NCBI RefSeq assembly: GCF_003937945.1
Contig: NZ_RSEC01000059.1
Location: forward strand, 293,422 to 357,421
Length of the DNA stretch: 64,000 nt
Origin: Amycolatopsis eburnea
Lineage (GTDB): Bacteria; Actinomycetota; Actinomycetes; Mycobacteriales; Pseudonocardiaceae
Direction of reading: 5' to 3'
The position numbers and the translations under genes were made by a program. Under the pieces are notes generated by a model. That model saw nothing but the letters and a program-made list of their open reading frames with translations, was not told the DNA's origin and did not search any database. Shown here one piece after another: positions 1-6,934 of this stretch. Numbering within the stretch: the stretch's first letter is position 1; every line of letters begins with the position of its first letter.

Positions 1-537
1 GCTGCCGGTGCGACCGGGCGATCGGGCACCTCGCCGACGAAGCTGTTGCAGCACGGGCTCAAACAGCTCGGCTCCACCCCGGAGCTGGCGAAGCTCACGG
101 ACGTCGCACGCGACGAGCTGCTCGGCGCGGTCAAGGCGGCCGCGGTGACGGCCGCTGGTTCGCGGATCGAATCGCTCACCGAGCGCCTGCAGGAAGGCGG
201 CCGCAAGCAGCGGAAGGATCCGGATGACGGACCCGACCGCGATGCCGCCGAGGGGGATGGGGAAACGCCGAGAACCCGACGGCGCCGCGCGCCGGAACCC
301 GAGGAACTGGAGGAGGAAGAGCCGCCCGACGACGAGGAGGAGGAGCCGGAGCGGCCGTCGCGCCGCCGGGCGTCCGGCAAGGACGAAAACGGTGACGAGC
401 CCGACGAGCCGGAGCGGCCCGCGCGCCGCCGGGCGACGAGCAAGCGGGCGGCCGCTTCGTCCGATGGTGATGAGCCGTCCTCACGACGGTCGCGCACGGG
501 TACCGGCAGGTCGCCCGTCCGCCGGGCCCGGAGGTGA
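1..537 (+). CDS. Gas-vesicle cluster protein, GvpY-like, 5'-truncated by window edge
   Basis: The reading frame is open from base 1, so the start lies upstream; an internal TTG at 46 should not be taken as the start. A helical N-terminal part (about 60 residues) is followed by a low-complexity tail rich in Glu/Asp and Arg/Pro, with a repeated unit of the type ERPxRRRA. No enzymatic motif is visible. Its place just before an SRPBCC gene in a gvp operon matches the poorly known gvpY slot of streptomycete clusters; that name is by position only. The charged tail may mediate interaction with other Gvp proteins or nucleic acid (inference). Confidence 0.6.
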   Translation, partial: AAGATGRSGTSPTKLLQHGLKQLGSTPELAKLTDVARDELLGAVKAAAVTAAGSRIESLTERLQEGGRKQRKDPDDGPDRDAAEGDGETPRTRRRRAPEPEELEEEEPPDDEEEEPERPSRRRASGKDENGDEPDEPERPARRRATSKRAAASSDGDEPSSRRSRTGTGRSPVRRARR

Positions 538-542
538 ACGAA

Positions 543-1514
543 ATGGCCACCAAGCAGCTGGAGAGCGCCGCGGGCAAGGTCAAGGACACCGCATCGGGCG
601 GGGGACCGTCGAACGAGCTGACCGACGCCCTGCGAAACCTCGCGCAGACCGTCGCAGGGCGGGCGGCCGGCTCACTGACCAAGCGGATCACGTCGGCTTC
701 CGGCCGTCTCAACGACTATGCCGGGGGAGGCGGCGGCGGTCTGGCCGAGGCCGTCACCGGCGCGAAACCCGGGGTGAAGGGCAAAGCCGCCATGGGGGCG
801 GTCAAAGGCGGGCTGTCCGGTCTCGTCGACAAGGTCAAAAACGCCTTCACCGGCGGAAGCGGCGGTGGCAAGGGCGAAAAGATCAAGCTCACCAACATCG
901 TCGAGGAGATCGACATCGGCGCTCCGGTCGACCTCGTCTACGACCAGTGGACGCGGTTCACCGAGTTCCCGCGGTTCATGAAGAAGGTCGAGAGCGTCGA
1001 GCAGGTCAGCGACGAAAAACTGGAGTGGAAGGCCCAGATCTTCTGGTCGCACCGCAGCTGGGAGGCCACGATCCTCGAACAGGTGCCCGGCGAGCGGATC
1101 GTGTGGCGCTCGAAGGGGCAGAAGGGGCACGTGGACGGCGCCGTCACCTTCCACGAGCTCGCGGCCGACCTGACCAGGGTGGTGCTGGTCCTCGCCTACC
1201 ACCCGCAGGGCCTGTTCGAGCGCACCGGGAACCTCTGGCGCGCGCAGGGCCGGCGGGCCCGGCTGGAGCTGAAGCACTTCCGACGGCACGTGATGACCGA
1301 CGCGCTCCTGCACCCGGACGACGTCGAGGGGTGGCCCGGCGAAATCCGTGACGGCCAGGTCGTCGACGACGACGAGCGCGAGCCGTCCGATAAGGACGAT
1401 TACGACGAAGACGACAGCCTGGACGAAGAACCCGAAGAAGACGAGCCGGAACCACCCGGACGCCGCCGCGAGGCCCGGGCGAACGCCGGCGGAAAGCGAG
1501 GGAGCATGCGATGA
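543..1514 (+). CDS. SRPBCC-domain gas-vesicle accessory protein (GvpZ-like)
   Basis: 323 residues. The ATG at 543 is chosen because GGAGG at 530-534 sits 8 nt upstream; a GTG at 534 is possible but lies in that ribosome binding site. The N-terminal 110 residues are Gly/Lys-rich and probably flexible. Residues about 115-250 form a START/polyketide-cyclase-like SRPBCC domain (IDIGAPVDLVYDQW, then FPRFMKKVESVEQ). The last 50 residues are strongly acidic and then basic. SRPBCC domains bind hydrophobic ligands; in streptomycete gvp clusters such a gene is called gvpZ, and its role in vesicle assembly is not established. The stop overlaps the next ATG by 4 nt. Confidence 0.8.
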   Translation: MATKQLESAAGKVKDTASGGGPSNELTDALRNLAQTVAGRAAGSLTKRITSASGRLNDYAGGGGGGLAEAVTGAKPGVKGKAAMGAVKGGLSGLVDKVKNAFTGGSGGGKGEKIKLTNIVEEIDIGAPVDLVYDQWTRFTEFPRFMKKVESVEQVSDEKLEWKAQIFWSHRSWEATILEQVPGERIVWRSKGQKGHVDGAVTFHELAADLTRVVLVLAYHPQGLFERTGNLWRAQGRRARLELKHFRRHVMTDALLHPDDVEGWPGEIRDGQVVDDDEREPSDKDDYDEDDSLDEEPEEDEPEPPGRRREARANAGGKRGSMR

Positions 1515-1912
1515 CGACAGCCGTGCAGCCGTCCGGCGGGGGAGGCGGCCTCGATCGGCCGAGCTCAAGCAGCCTCGCCGACGTGATCGACACGATCCTC
1601 GACAAGGGCCTGGTGATCGACGCGTACGTCCGGGTGTCCCTGGTGGGCATCGAACTGCTGACCGTCGACGCCCGCGTCGTCGTGGCGAGCGTGGACACCT
1701 ACCTGCGGTTCGCCGAAGCCGTGAACCGGCTCGACATCTCCGACACCGAGCAGAAAGGGCTGCCGGACCTGCTGGAGGACGTGAACCAGGGCGGCGCGAA
1801 GGCGAAGACCCGGGGCGCCCTCGAAGCGGCCGGCGACAAGCTTCGCGACCTCATCGGTGACGGCGAAGGTGAGGACCAGCCGGCGGGCCGCCGGCGAAAG
1901 GGAGGTGACTGA
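1511..1912 (+). CDS. gvpA: Gas vesicle structural protein GvpA
   Basis: 133 residues. The GvpA/J core runs from about residue 22 to 75 (SLADVIDTILDKGLVIDAYV, then RVSLVGIELLTVDARVVVAS and VDTYLRFAEAVNRLDI). This gives the helix-strand-turn-strand-helix pattern of the small hydrophobic protein that polymerises into the vesicle wall. The VDTYLRFAEA continuation is what separates streptomycete-type GvpA from GvpJ. A C-terminal extension of about 50 residues, rich in Gly/Lys/Arg, is normal for actinobacterial GvpA and longer than in cyanobacteria. Starts in an ATGA overlap with the SRPBCC gene. Confidence 0.88.
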   Translation: MTTAVQPSGGGGGLDRPSSSSLADVIDTILDKGLVIDAYVRVSLVGIELLTVDARVVVASVDTYLRFAEAVNRLDISDTEQKGLPDLLEDVNQGGAKAKTRGALEAAGDKLRDLIGDGEGEDQPAGRRRKGGD

Positions 1913-1913
1913 G

Positions 1914-2672
1914 GTGGCCAGCGAAACTGCCCTCTACGTCTACGGCATCGTCCCTGCGGACGTGGAAACCGACACCGACGCGCGCGGCGTCGGCGATCCG
2001 CCCGCCGCGGTCACGACCGTGCGCGGCGAACGGGTCGCGGCGCTGGTGAGCGAGGTTTCCCGGGATCGGCCCCTGGGCCGGCCGGAGGACCTGACCGCGC
2101 ACGCGGGCCTGCTGGACGCGGCCGCCGCCGAGGTCCCGGTGCTTCCGTTGCGCTTCGGCGCCGTGCTGCCCGACGAGAACGCCGTCGCCGAGGAACTGCT
2201 CAAGGCGAACGAGGACGAATTCGCCGCCGCGCTGGCCGAACTCGAAGGCAAGGCGCAGTACGTCGTCAAGGCCCGGTACGTCGAGAAGGCCGTCCTGGGT
2301 GAGATCCTCGACGAGAACGCGGAACTGGCGCGGTTGCGAGACGAAATCCGCGACAAGCCGGAAGACGCGACCCGTGACCAGCGGATCGCGCTCGGCGAGC
2401 AGATCGGCAACGCCATCACGGCCAAGCGGACCGCCGACACCCAGCGGATGGCGGAGGCCCTGAACGCGCTCGGGGTGGAAATCAGCCCGCGGGAACCCAC
2501 GCACGAAGAAGAGGCCGTCCACCTCGCTTGCCTGGCGGAGACGGCGAAACAAGCCGATCTCGAAGCGGCGGTGGAAGAACTCGCCCAGGACTGGCGAGGA
2601 CGGGTCGAGGTGCGCCTGCTGGGTCCGCTCGCGGCGTACGACTTCGTCGTCACCCAGCGGCCGGAGGAATAG
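1914..2672 (+). CDS. gvpF: Gas vesicle protein GvpF (GvpF/L family)
   Basis: 252 residues. The GTG at 1914 is chosen because GGAGG at 1901-1905 lies 8 nt upstream; GTG 1905 and ATG 1857 are in frame but overlap gvpA without adding family sequence. The protein opens with the GvpF/L signature LYVYGIVPADV, continues with a VLPLRFGAVL strand and a long charged helical middle, and ends with RLLGPLAAYDFV, the usual C-terminal GP(W/L)xxYxF motif. GvpF is a minor protein thought to bind GvpA during nucleation. It is a paralog of GvpL at 3587. gvpG follows after 3 nt. Confidence 0.88.
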   Translation: MASETALYVYGIVPADVETDTDARGVGDPPAAVTTVRGERVAALVSEVSRDRPLGRPEDLTAHAGLLDAAAAEVPVLPLRFGAVLPDENAVAEELLKANEDEFAAALAELEGKAQYVVKARYVEKAVLGEILDENAELARLRDEIRDKPEDATRDQRIALGEQIGNAITAKRTADTQRMAEALNALGVEISPREPTHEEEAVHLACLAETAKQADLEAAVEELAQDWRGRVEVRLLGPLAAYDFVVTQRPEE

Positions 2673-2675
2673 GCG

Positions 2676-2942
2676 ATGGGTGTGGTGGGTGCGATTCTCG
2701 GCCTTCCGCTGGCTCCCGTGCGCGGCGTGCTCGCCGTGGCCGAGCTGATCCGCCGGCAGGTCGACGCGGAGCTCTACCACCCCGCGTCCGTCCGCCGCGA
2801 GCTCGAGGCGGTGGACGAGGCGCGTGCCGCCGGCGAGATCTCGCCCGAGGAAGAGGCCGAAACGCAGCAGCGGGTCCTGGACCGCCTGACCGCGTCCGCG
2901 CCCCGCTCGCCCGAACGGCGGCCGAACGAAGAGGAGAGGTGA
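2676..2942 (+). CDS. gvpG: Gas vesicle protein GvpG
   Basis: 88 residues, normal for the family. The N-terminus GAILGLPLAPVRGVLAVAEL is the typical amphipathic hydrophobic GvpG start, followed by a charged helix (VRRELEAVDEARAAGEISPE) of the kind found in all GvpG proteins. GvpG is an essential minor assembly protein, thought to act in nucleation with GvpF and GvpL. It sits 3 nt after gvpF and 6 nt before gvpO in the operon. Confidence 0.85.
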   Translation: MGVVGAILGLPLAPVRGVLAVAELIRRQVDAELYHPASVRRELEAVDEARAAGEISPEEEAETQQRVLDRLTASAPRSPERRPNEEER

Positions 2943-2948
2943 TGACCG

Positions 2949-3245
2949 ATGGCGCCCGAGACCGGAAGTGACGCGCTTTCCGCGTCGTCCGCGGCGACGT
3001 ACGCGCTGCGCTACGTCGGCGAGCTGATCACGAGCGAGCCGACGTCGGTCACCTCGGTGGAGCCGGCGGACGACGACGGCTGGCTGGTGGAGGTGGAGGT
3101 GCTCGAGGAACGCCGGATCCCGTCCTCGGCGGACATGCTCGCGCTCTACGAGGTCGAGCTGGATCCCGACGGTGCCCTGCTGGCGTACCGCCGGACCAAG
3201 CGCTACTCCCGCGGCCGGGCCGGCACCGGGAACGGGGTGAGCTGA
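2949..3245 (+). CDS. gvpO: Gas vesicle protein GvpO
   Basis: 98 residues. It matches the GvpO pattern: an N-terminal helix (ATYALRYVGELIT), then strands with DDGWLVEVEVLEERRIP, SADMLALYEVELDPDGALLAY and a basic end RRTKRYSRGR. GvpO is required for vesicle formation in haloarchaea and is usually present in actinobacterial clusters. In Streptomyces it normally precedes gvpA; here it lies between gvpG and gvpJ, so the order is rearranged. The stop is 1 nt before the next ATG. Confidence 0.85.
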   Translation: MAPETGSDALSASSAATYALRYVGELITSEPTSVTSVEPADDDGWLVEVEVLEERRIPSSADMLALYEVELDPDGALLAYRRTKRYSRGRAGTGNGVS

Positions 3246-3246
3246 C

Positions 3247-3594
3247 ATGACCACCGGACAGCCGGTCACCGCCCCGGCCGCGCAGCCCGGGCTCGGCTCG
3301 GCGGGCAACCACCAGCCGGCCAACCTCGGCGACATCCTCGAACGCGTTCTGGACAAGGGTTTGGTGATCGCGGGCGACATCCGGGTCAACCTGCTCGACA
3401 TCGAGCTGCTGACGATCAAGCTCCGCCTCGTCGTCGCTTCCCTGGAGACGGCGAAGGACGTCGGCATCGACTGGTGGGAAAGCGATCCGTGGCTGACCGG
3501 GGACGACGGCGGGGTACGCGAGGAGAACAAGCAGCTGCGGGCCCGCGTCGCCGAGCTCGAAGCCGCGTCGTCCCGGGACGAAGAAGATGGTTGA
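3247..3594 (+). CDS. gvpJ: Gas vesicle protein GvpJ (GvpA paralog)
   Basis: 115 residues. The GvpA/J core is at about residues 25-75 (LGDILERVLDKGLVIAGDIR, then LLDIELLTIKLRLVVASLET). The core is followed by GIDWWESDPWL, which is characteristic of GvpJ rather than GvpA, and a short coiled-coil-like tail (EENKQLRARVAELEA). GvpJ is a minor component associated with vesicle tips or nucleation. The 3' end overlaps gvpL by 8 nt. Confidence 0.85.
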   Translation: MTTGQPVTAPAAQPGLGSAGNHQPANLGDILERVLDKGLVIAGDIRVNLLDIELLTIKLRLVVASLETAKDVGIDWWESDPWLTGDDGGVREENKQLRARVAELEAASSRDEEDG

Positions 3595-4357
3595 GGGGCA
3601 GGGCGTCTGGTTGTACGCCGTGACGGGGCGACCTGACCCGACTGTCCTCAGTGGACTGACGGGCGTCTCGGCCGAGACCCCGCGGTACGTCGAGGCGGCC
3701 GGGTTCGCCGCCGTCGTCGGTGACGTGCCGTTGAGCTCCTTCGGCGAGGAAGCGTTGCACCGCAACCTCGAGGACCTCGACTGGCTGGCCGCCGTCGCGC
3801 GGGCGCACGACTCCGTGATCGTCGCCTTGATCGACCGGGGACCGGCCATCCCGATGCGGCTGGCGACCGTCTACCACGGCGACGACCGCGTGCGGCACCT
3901 GCTCGAGACGCGGGCGGCCGAGTTCGGCCGCGCGCTCGGCCAGGTCGCCGGGAGGACCGAATGGGGCATCAAGATCTTCGTCGCACCGGCCCCGGAACCG
4001 GCGCCGGCCGCCGGCGGGCCGTTCCCACGCGGGGCGGGGACGGCCTACCTGGCGCGTCGGCGGGCGGCGTTGACCTCGCGCGAACGCCAAGAGCGGTGCG
4101 CCGTCGAGCAAGCGGACCGCACGCACGCCGCGCTCGCCGCCCTGGCCGTCGACGCCCGGACCCATCCGCCGCAGAGCCGGGCGCTGGCCGGCGAAGACGC
4201 GCCGATGATCCTCAACGGCGCTTACCTGGTCGACAACCGGCACACTCCGCGGTTCGCCGAAGCCGTCGCGGCCTGCGACCAGGACAACGACGCGATCGTG
4301 GTGCGCCTGACCGGCCCCTGGCCGCCGTACTCCTTCTCGCTCCTGGAGGAACCATGA
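3587..4357 (+). CDS. gvpL: Gas vesicle protein GvpL (GvpF/L family)
   Basis: 256 residues. GvpF/L family: N-terminal WLYAVTG, an IPMRLATVYHGDDRV strand-helix, a TEWGIKIFVAP strand and the C-terminal LTGPWPPYSFSLL signature. An Ala/Pro/Gly-rich insertion (about residues 132-150) separates the two halves. GvpL interacts with many Gvp proteins in the haloarchaeal system and may be an assembly platform. Its ATG lies inside the end of gvpJ, and its TGA forms ATGA with the next start, so translation is probably coupled. Confidence 0.85.
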   Translation: MVEGQGVWLYAVTGRPDPTVLSGLTGVSAETPRYVEAAGFAAVVGDVPLSSFGEEALHRNLEDLDWLAAVARAHDSVIVALIDRGPAIPMRLATVYHGDDRVRHLLETRAAEFGRALGQVAGRTEWGIKIFVAPAPEPAPAAGGPFPRGAGTAYLARRRAALTSRERQERCAVEQADRTHAALAALAVDARTHPPQSRALAGEDAPMILNGAYLVDNRHTPRFAEAVAACDQDNDAIVVRLTGPWPPYSFSLLEEP

Positions 4358-4548
4358 CCCGGCCCGTACCCGCTCCGGCCGCGGCCGGACGGCAGGTCGC
4401 GCTCGTCGACCTGCTCGACCGCGTGCTCGCCGGGGGAGTCGTCGTGAGCGGCGAGCTCACCCTGTCCATCGCGGACGTCGACCTCGTGCACGTTTCCCTG
4501 CGCACCCTGCTGACCTCCATCACCGCGCTCGGGCCCCGCGATGACTGA
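4354..4548 (+). CDS. gvpS: Short GvpA/J-family protein (GvpS-like)
   Basis: 64 residues. The ATG at 4354 overlaps the gvpL stop (ATGA) and has GGAGGAA just upstream, so longer in-frame starts inside gvpL are not used. It is almost only the GvpA/J core (VALVDLLDRVLAGGVVVSGE, then LTLSIADVDLVHVSLRTLLT) without any extension. It occupies the position between gvpL and gvpK that is called gvpS in streptomycetes. Probably a minor shell or tip component. Confidence 0.78.
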   Translation: MTRPVPAPAAAGRQVALVDLLDRVLAGGVVVSGELTLSIADVDLVHVSLRTLLTSITALGPRDD

Positions 4549-4828
4549 GCCGGAGAAGAACCGGATCAACGCCGATCCCGAGACGGCCGAACGCAGCCTG
4601 GTCAGCCTCGTGCTGACGGTGGTGGAACTGCTGCGGCAGCTCATGGAAAGGCAGGCGCTGCGCAGAGTCGACCACGGCGACCTCACCGACACCCAGATCG
4701 AGAAGATCGGGCAGACGCTGATGAATCTGGAAAACCGGATGGGCGAGTTGTGTGAACATTTCGGGATAGCCCACGAAGAGCTCAACCTCGACCTGGGTCC
4801 GCTGGGTCCATTGTTGCCCGAAGAATGA
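4541..4828 (+). CDS. gvpK: Gas vesicle protein GvpK
   Basis: 95 residues. GvpK family: RINADPETAERSLVSLVLTV near the N-terminus, then LLRQLMERQALRRVD, LTDTQIEKIGQTLMNLE and MGELCEHFGI, ending in LDLGPLGPLL. GvpK is a soluble minor protein needed for vesicle formation. It overlaps gvpS by 8 nt and closes the operon. Confidence 0.88.
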   Translation: MTEPEKNRINADPETAERSLVSLVLTVVELLRQLMERQALRRVDHGDLTDTQIEKIGQTLMNLENRMGELCEHFGIAHEELNLDLGPLGPLLPEE

Positions 4829-4839
4829 CCGTGAACCAC

Positions 4840-4864
4840 GTTTCCCGGTAGCGGACGGGGGTAT
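4840..4864 (+). promoter_or_regulatory. SigB/SigF-type general-stress promoter
   Basis: GTTT at 4840-4843, a 15-nt spacer and GGGTAT at 4859-4864 match the actinobacterial SigB/SigF consensus (GNNT-N14-16-GGGTAC/T). It lies 31 nt upstream of the ATG of the GlsB-type stress protein, which fits the expected product class. Confidence 0.6.
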
Positions 4865-4895
4865 TCGAGGTCATCGCTTCGCAAAGGAGTTGGCG

Positions 4896-5174
4896 ATGAC
4901 CATCATCGGAATCATCAGCGCACTCGTCGTCGGTCTCGTGATCGGCGTCCTCGGCAGGCTGGTCGCGCCCGGCAGGCAGAAGATCCCGCTCTGGCTGACG
5001 ATCGTGATCGGGATCATCGCCGCGCTCGCGGGGACCGCCATCGCCCGCAGCGCCGGCTACGCCGACACCCCCGGGTTCGACTGGCTGGAGCTGATCACCC
5101 AGGTCGTGCTCGCCGCCATCGGGGTCTCGCTCGCCTCTGTCGCTTATGGACGGCGCCGGAAGCTGATGCACTGA
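4896..5174 (+). CDS. GlsB/YeaQ/YmgE-family stress-response membrane protein
   Basis: 92 residues. The ATG at 4896 has AAAGGAG about 6 nt upstream. Three hydrophobic segments are visible: TIIGIISALVVGLVIGVLGR, LWLTIVIGIIAALAGTAIAR and ITQVVLAAIGVSLASVAYG. The layout and the GRLVAPGRQKIPLWLTIVIG region match the small 'transglycosylase-associated' (GlsB) family. These are induced by envelope or general stress; no enzyme activity is established. The SigB-like promoter upstream supports a stress role. Confidence 0.8.
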   Translation: MTIIGIISALVVGLVIGVLGRLVAPGRQKIPLWLTIVIGIIAALAGTAIARSAGYADTPGFDWLELITQVVLAAIGVSLASVAYGRRRKLMH

Positions 5175-5226
5175 CCGCCGACCCGGCTTTTCGTTCGTCC
5201 GTTCGGGGAGGTTCGAAGGAGGCGCG

Positions 5227-6363
5227 TTGACCGAGGTAGCGGACCGGCCGTCCGATGCGGCTCTCGCTGAAGCGGTGCGCGGCGGTGATCTCGACGCCTA
5301 CCGCGAGCTCTACACCCGTCACCTCGCCGCCGCGCGCCGGGTGGCCGCGGCGATCGCGGCCACCGAGACCGAGCGCGACGACCTGATCGCGGAAGCCTTC
5401 ACCCAGGTCCTGCGGATCCTGCGCTCGGGAGGCGGCCCGGACGACGCCTTCCGGCCCTACCTCCTGGCGACCATCCGCAACACGATGATCCGCTGGCACC
5501 GGCGGGACTCGCTGGTGTCCCTGGTATCGGAGGTGCCGGACGCGGCCGCCGACGACGTGCTGGACACCAGGATGCTCGGCGCGATCGCCGCGGCCGCCTT
5601 TGCCACCCTGCCCCCGCGGTGGCGGACCGTGCTGTGGCGCACCGAGATCGACGGCGAGTCACCGGCCGAGCTCGCGGGGCTGTTGGAGCTGACCCCGAAC
5701 GGTGTCTCGGCGCTGGCCTACCGGGCGCGGGAGGGCCTGCGGCAGGCTTACCTGGACCAATACGTCGCCGCCGGCCGGAAACGCGCTTGCCGGTCCGTCG
5801 GCGGTCAGCTTGCCAAGTGGGTGCGCGGCGGGGTCACCGAGCGCCGGGCACAGCGGATCGCCGCGCACTTGGACCGGTGCGCGGACTGCCGTGAGCTGGC
5901 CGCGGGACTCCGGCGGCTCAACGAGGAGCTGCCCGCCACCGTCGCCCCGCCTCGGGCGTCCACGGGCTCGGCCGCGTCCTCCGGCGGAGCCGCGGTGCGC
6001 GCGTCCACCGCGCCGGCTCTGTCGTGGGTCGCGGCGGTCAAGACCGCGGCCGCCGGGGCCGCCCTGGTCGCCACGGTCGCGATCGGCGGCGTCGCGCCCG
6101 CTCCGGCCGTGCCGCCCGCGGCCGAGGGGACAACGTCCCAGCCGGCCGCGCCGCGCCCCTCGAAGCCGAACGCGACGCCCCGCGAAGCTGCTCCGGGACC
6201 TTCGAAGGGTTCCGGCGCGGCACCCGTGGGGGTCGCGAAAGGACACAGCGCGAAGAAGACCCCCGCGGGATCGCCGGCCCGGAAGCGGACCCCGGCGAAC
6301 GGTGGGAACCGCCACCCGGGCCGGGTGCACGGCTCCGGTGCGGCGGGGAGGGCTTCTCGCTGA
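5227..6363 (+). CDS. ECF-type RNA polymerase sigma factor with fused zinc-finger and membrane-tail domain
   Basis: 378 residues. The TTG at 5227 is supported by GAAGGAGG at about 5215-5222. Residues about 15-85 are sigma-70 region 2 (AYRELYTRH, RDDLIAEAFTQVL). Residues about 120-175 are region 4 (LPPRWRTVLWRTEIDGESPA, then LLELTPNGVSALAYRAREGL). A putative zinc-binding anti-sigma motif follows at about 215-230 (IAAHLDRCADCRELA: H-x3-C-x2-C). Next is one hydrophobic segment (about 262-285) and a Pro/Ala/Lys-rich tail that would face outward. Sigma and anti-sigma-like modules are thus on one chain, a layout known from some ECF groups. No separate anti-sigma gene is nearby. Confidence 0.8.
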   Translation: MTEVADRPSDAALAEAVRGGDLDAYRELYTRHLAAARRVAAAIAATETERDDLIAEAFTQVLRILRSGGGPDDAFRPYLLATIRNTMIRWHRRDSLVSLVSEVPDAAADDVLDTRMLGAIAAAAFATLPPRWRTVLWRTEIDGESPAELAGLLELTPNGVSALAYRAREGLRQAYLDQYVAAGRKRACRSVGGQLAKWVRGGVTERRAQRIAAHLDRCADCRELAAGLRRLNEELPATVAPPRASTGSAASSGGAAVRASTAPALSWVAAVKTAAAGAALVATVAIGGVAPAPAVPPAAEGTTSQPAAPRPSKPNATPREAAPGPSKGSGAAPVGVAKGHSAKKTPAGSPARKRTPANGGNRHPGRVHGSGAAGRASR

Positions 6364-6934
6364 CGGCCGCCCCGGCCCGGCGGTTCCACGGTCAGCTCCG
6401 GAAGCCGGATCCCAGCCGTGAGTGCCGCCCAGTGGCAGTCCGTCACCGCAAGGAAAACAGGTTACTCGGCCTTCGGGGCGATTGATGTGACTAGCAGCGC
6501 AATTTCTTTGGGACGTCACTCCGCTGTGTGCGGTATTTGCCATTCCGCTGCAGGGATCCATTTTCGGTAATGCACGGAAAACGCTACCGTGACCTGGAGG
6601 TCATCTGTTCCGGCATCATGGACCGGACAGCACCAGGAGGTCCCCGCTCTTGACTTCACCCCCAGTTCCGGACCGGGCGAGCGGCCGGCGCGGGCCCGAG
6701 CGCTGCGTGCGGGGTCCCCGCGTCAATCCGCCTGCGGGGAACGGTGGGACAGGCCGCGAGCGACGTCCAGGACCGGCAACGCCGACCGGGCTAGCTGCGG
6801 GAGGCGTCCGTGACGGTCGGCAACAACACCGGGTCGTGGGGCGGTTTGCGACCGCCGGTCGGCGCGCGGGTCTTTACCGAACCCGAACACGCCTCGGACC
6901 CGCCCTGAGCATCGCGGGCTTAGCGTCCGGGGGC
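6364..6934. other. 571-nt stretch without a supported gene
   Basis: Between the sigma factor and the sulfatase. A short GC hairpin (CCGCC / GGCGG, about 6366-6382) just after the sigma stop could be a weak terminator. The sulfatase frame stays open upstream to 6650, but that extension is Arg/Pro/Gly-rich, resembles no sulfatase and lacks the signal peptide. The stretch presumably holds the sulfatase promoter; no convincing -35/-10 pair was found. Confidence 0.4.

Noticed and set aside
6650..6934. Upstream start for the sulfatase
   Set aside because: The added 95 residues are basic and Pro/Gly-rich and would bury the lipoprotein signal peptide.
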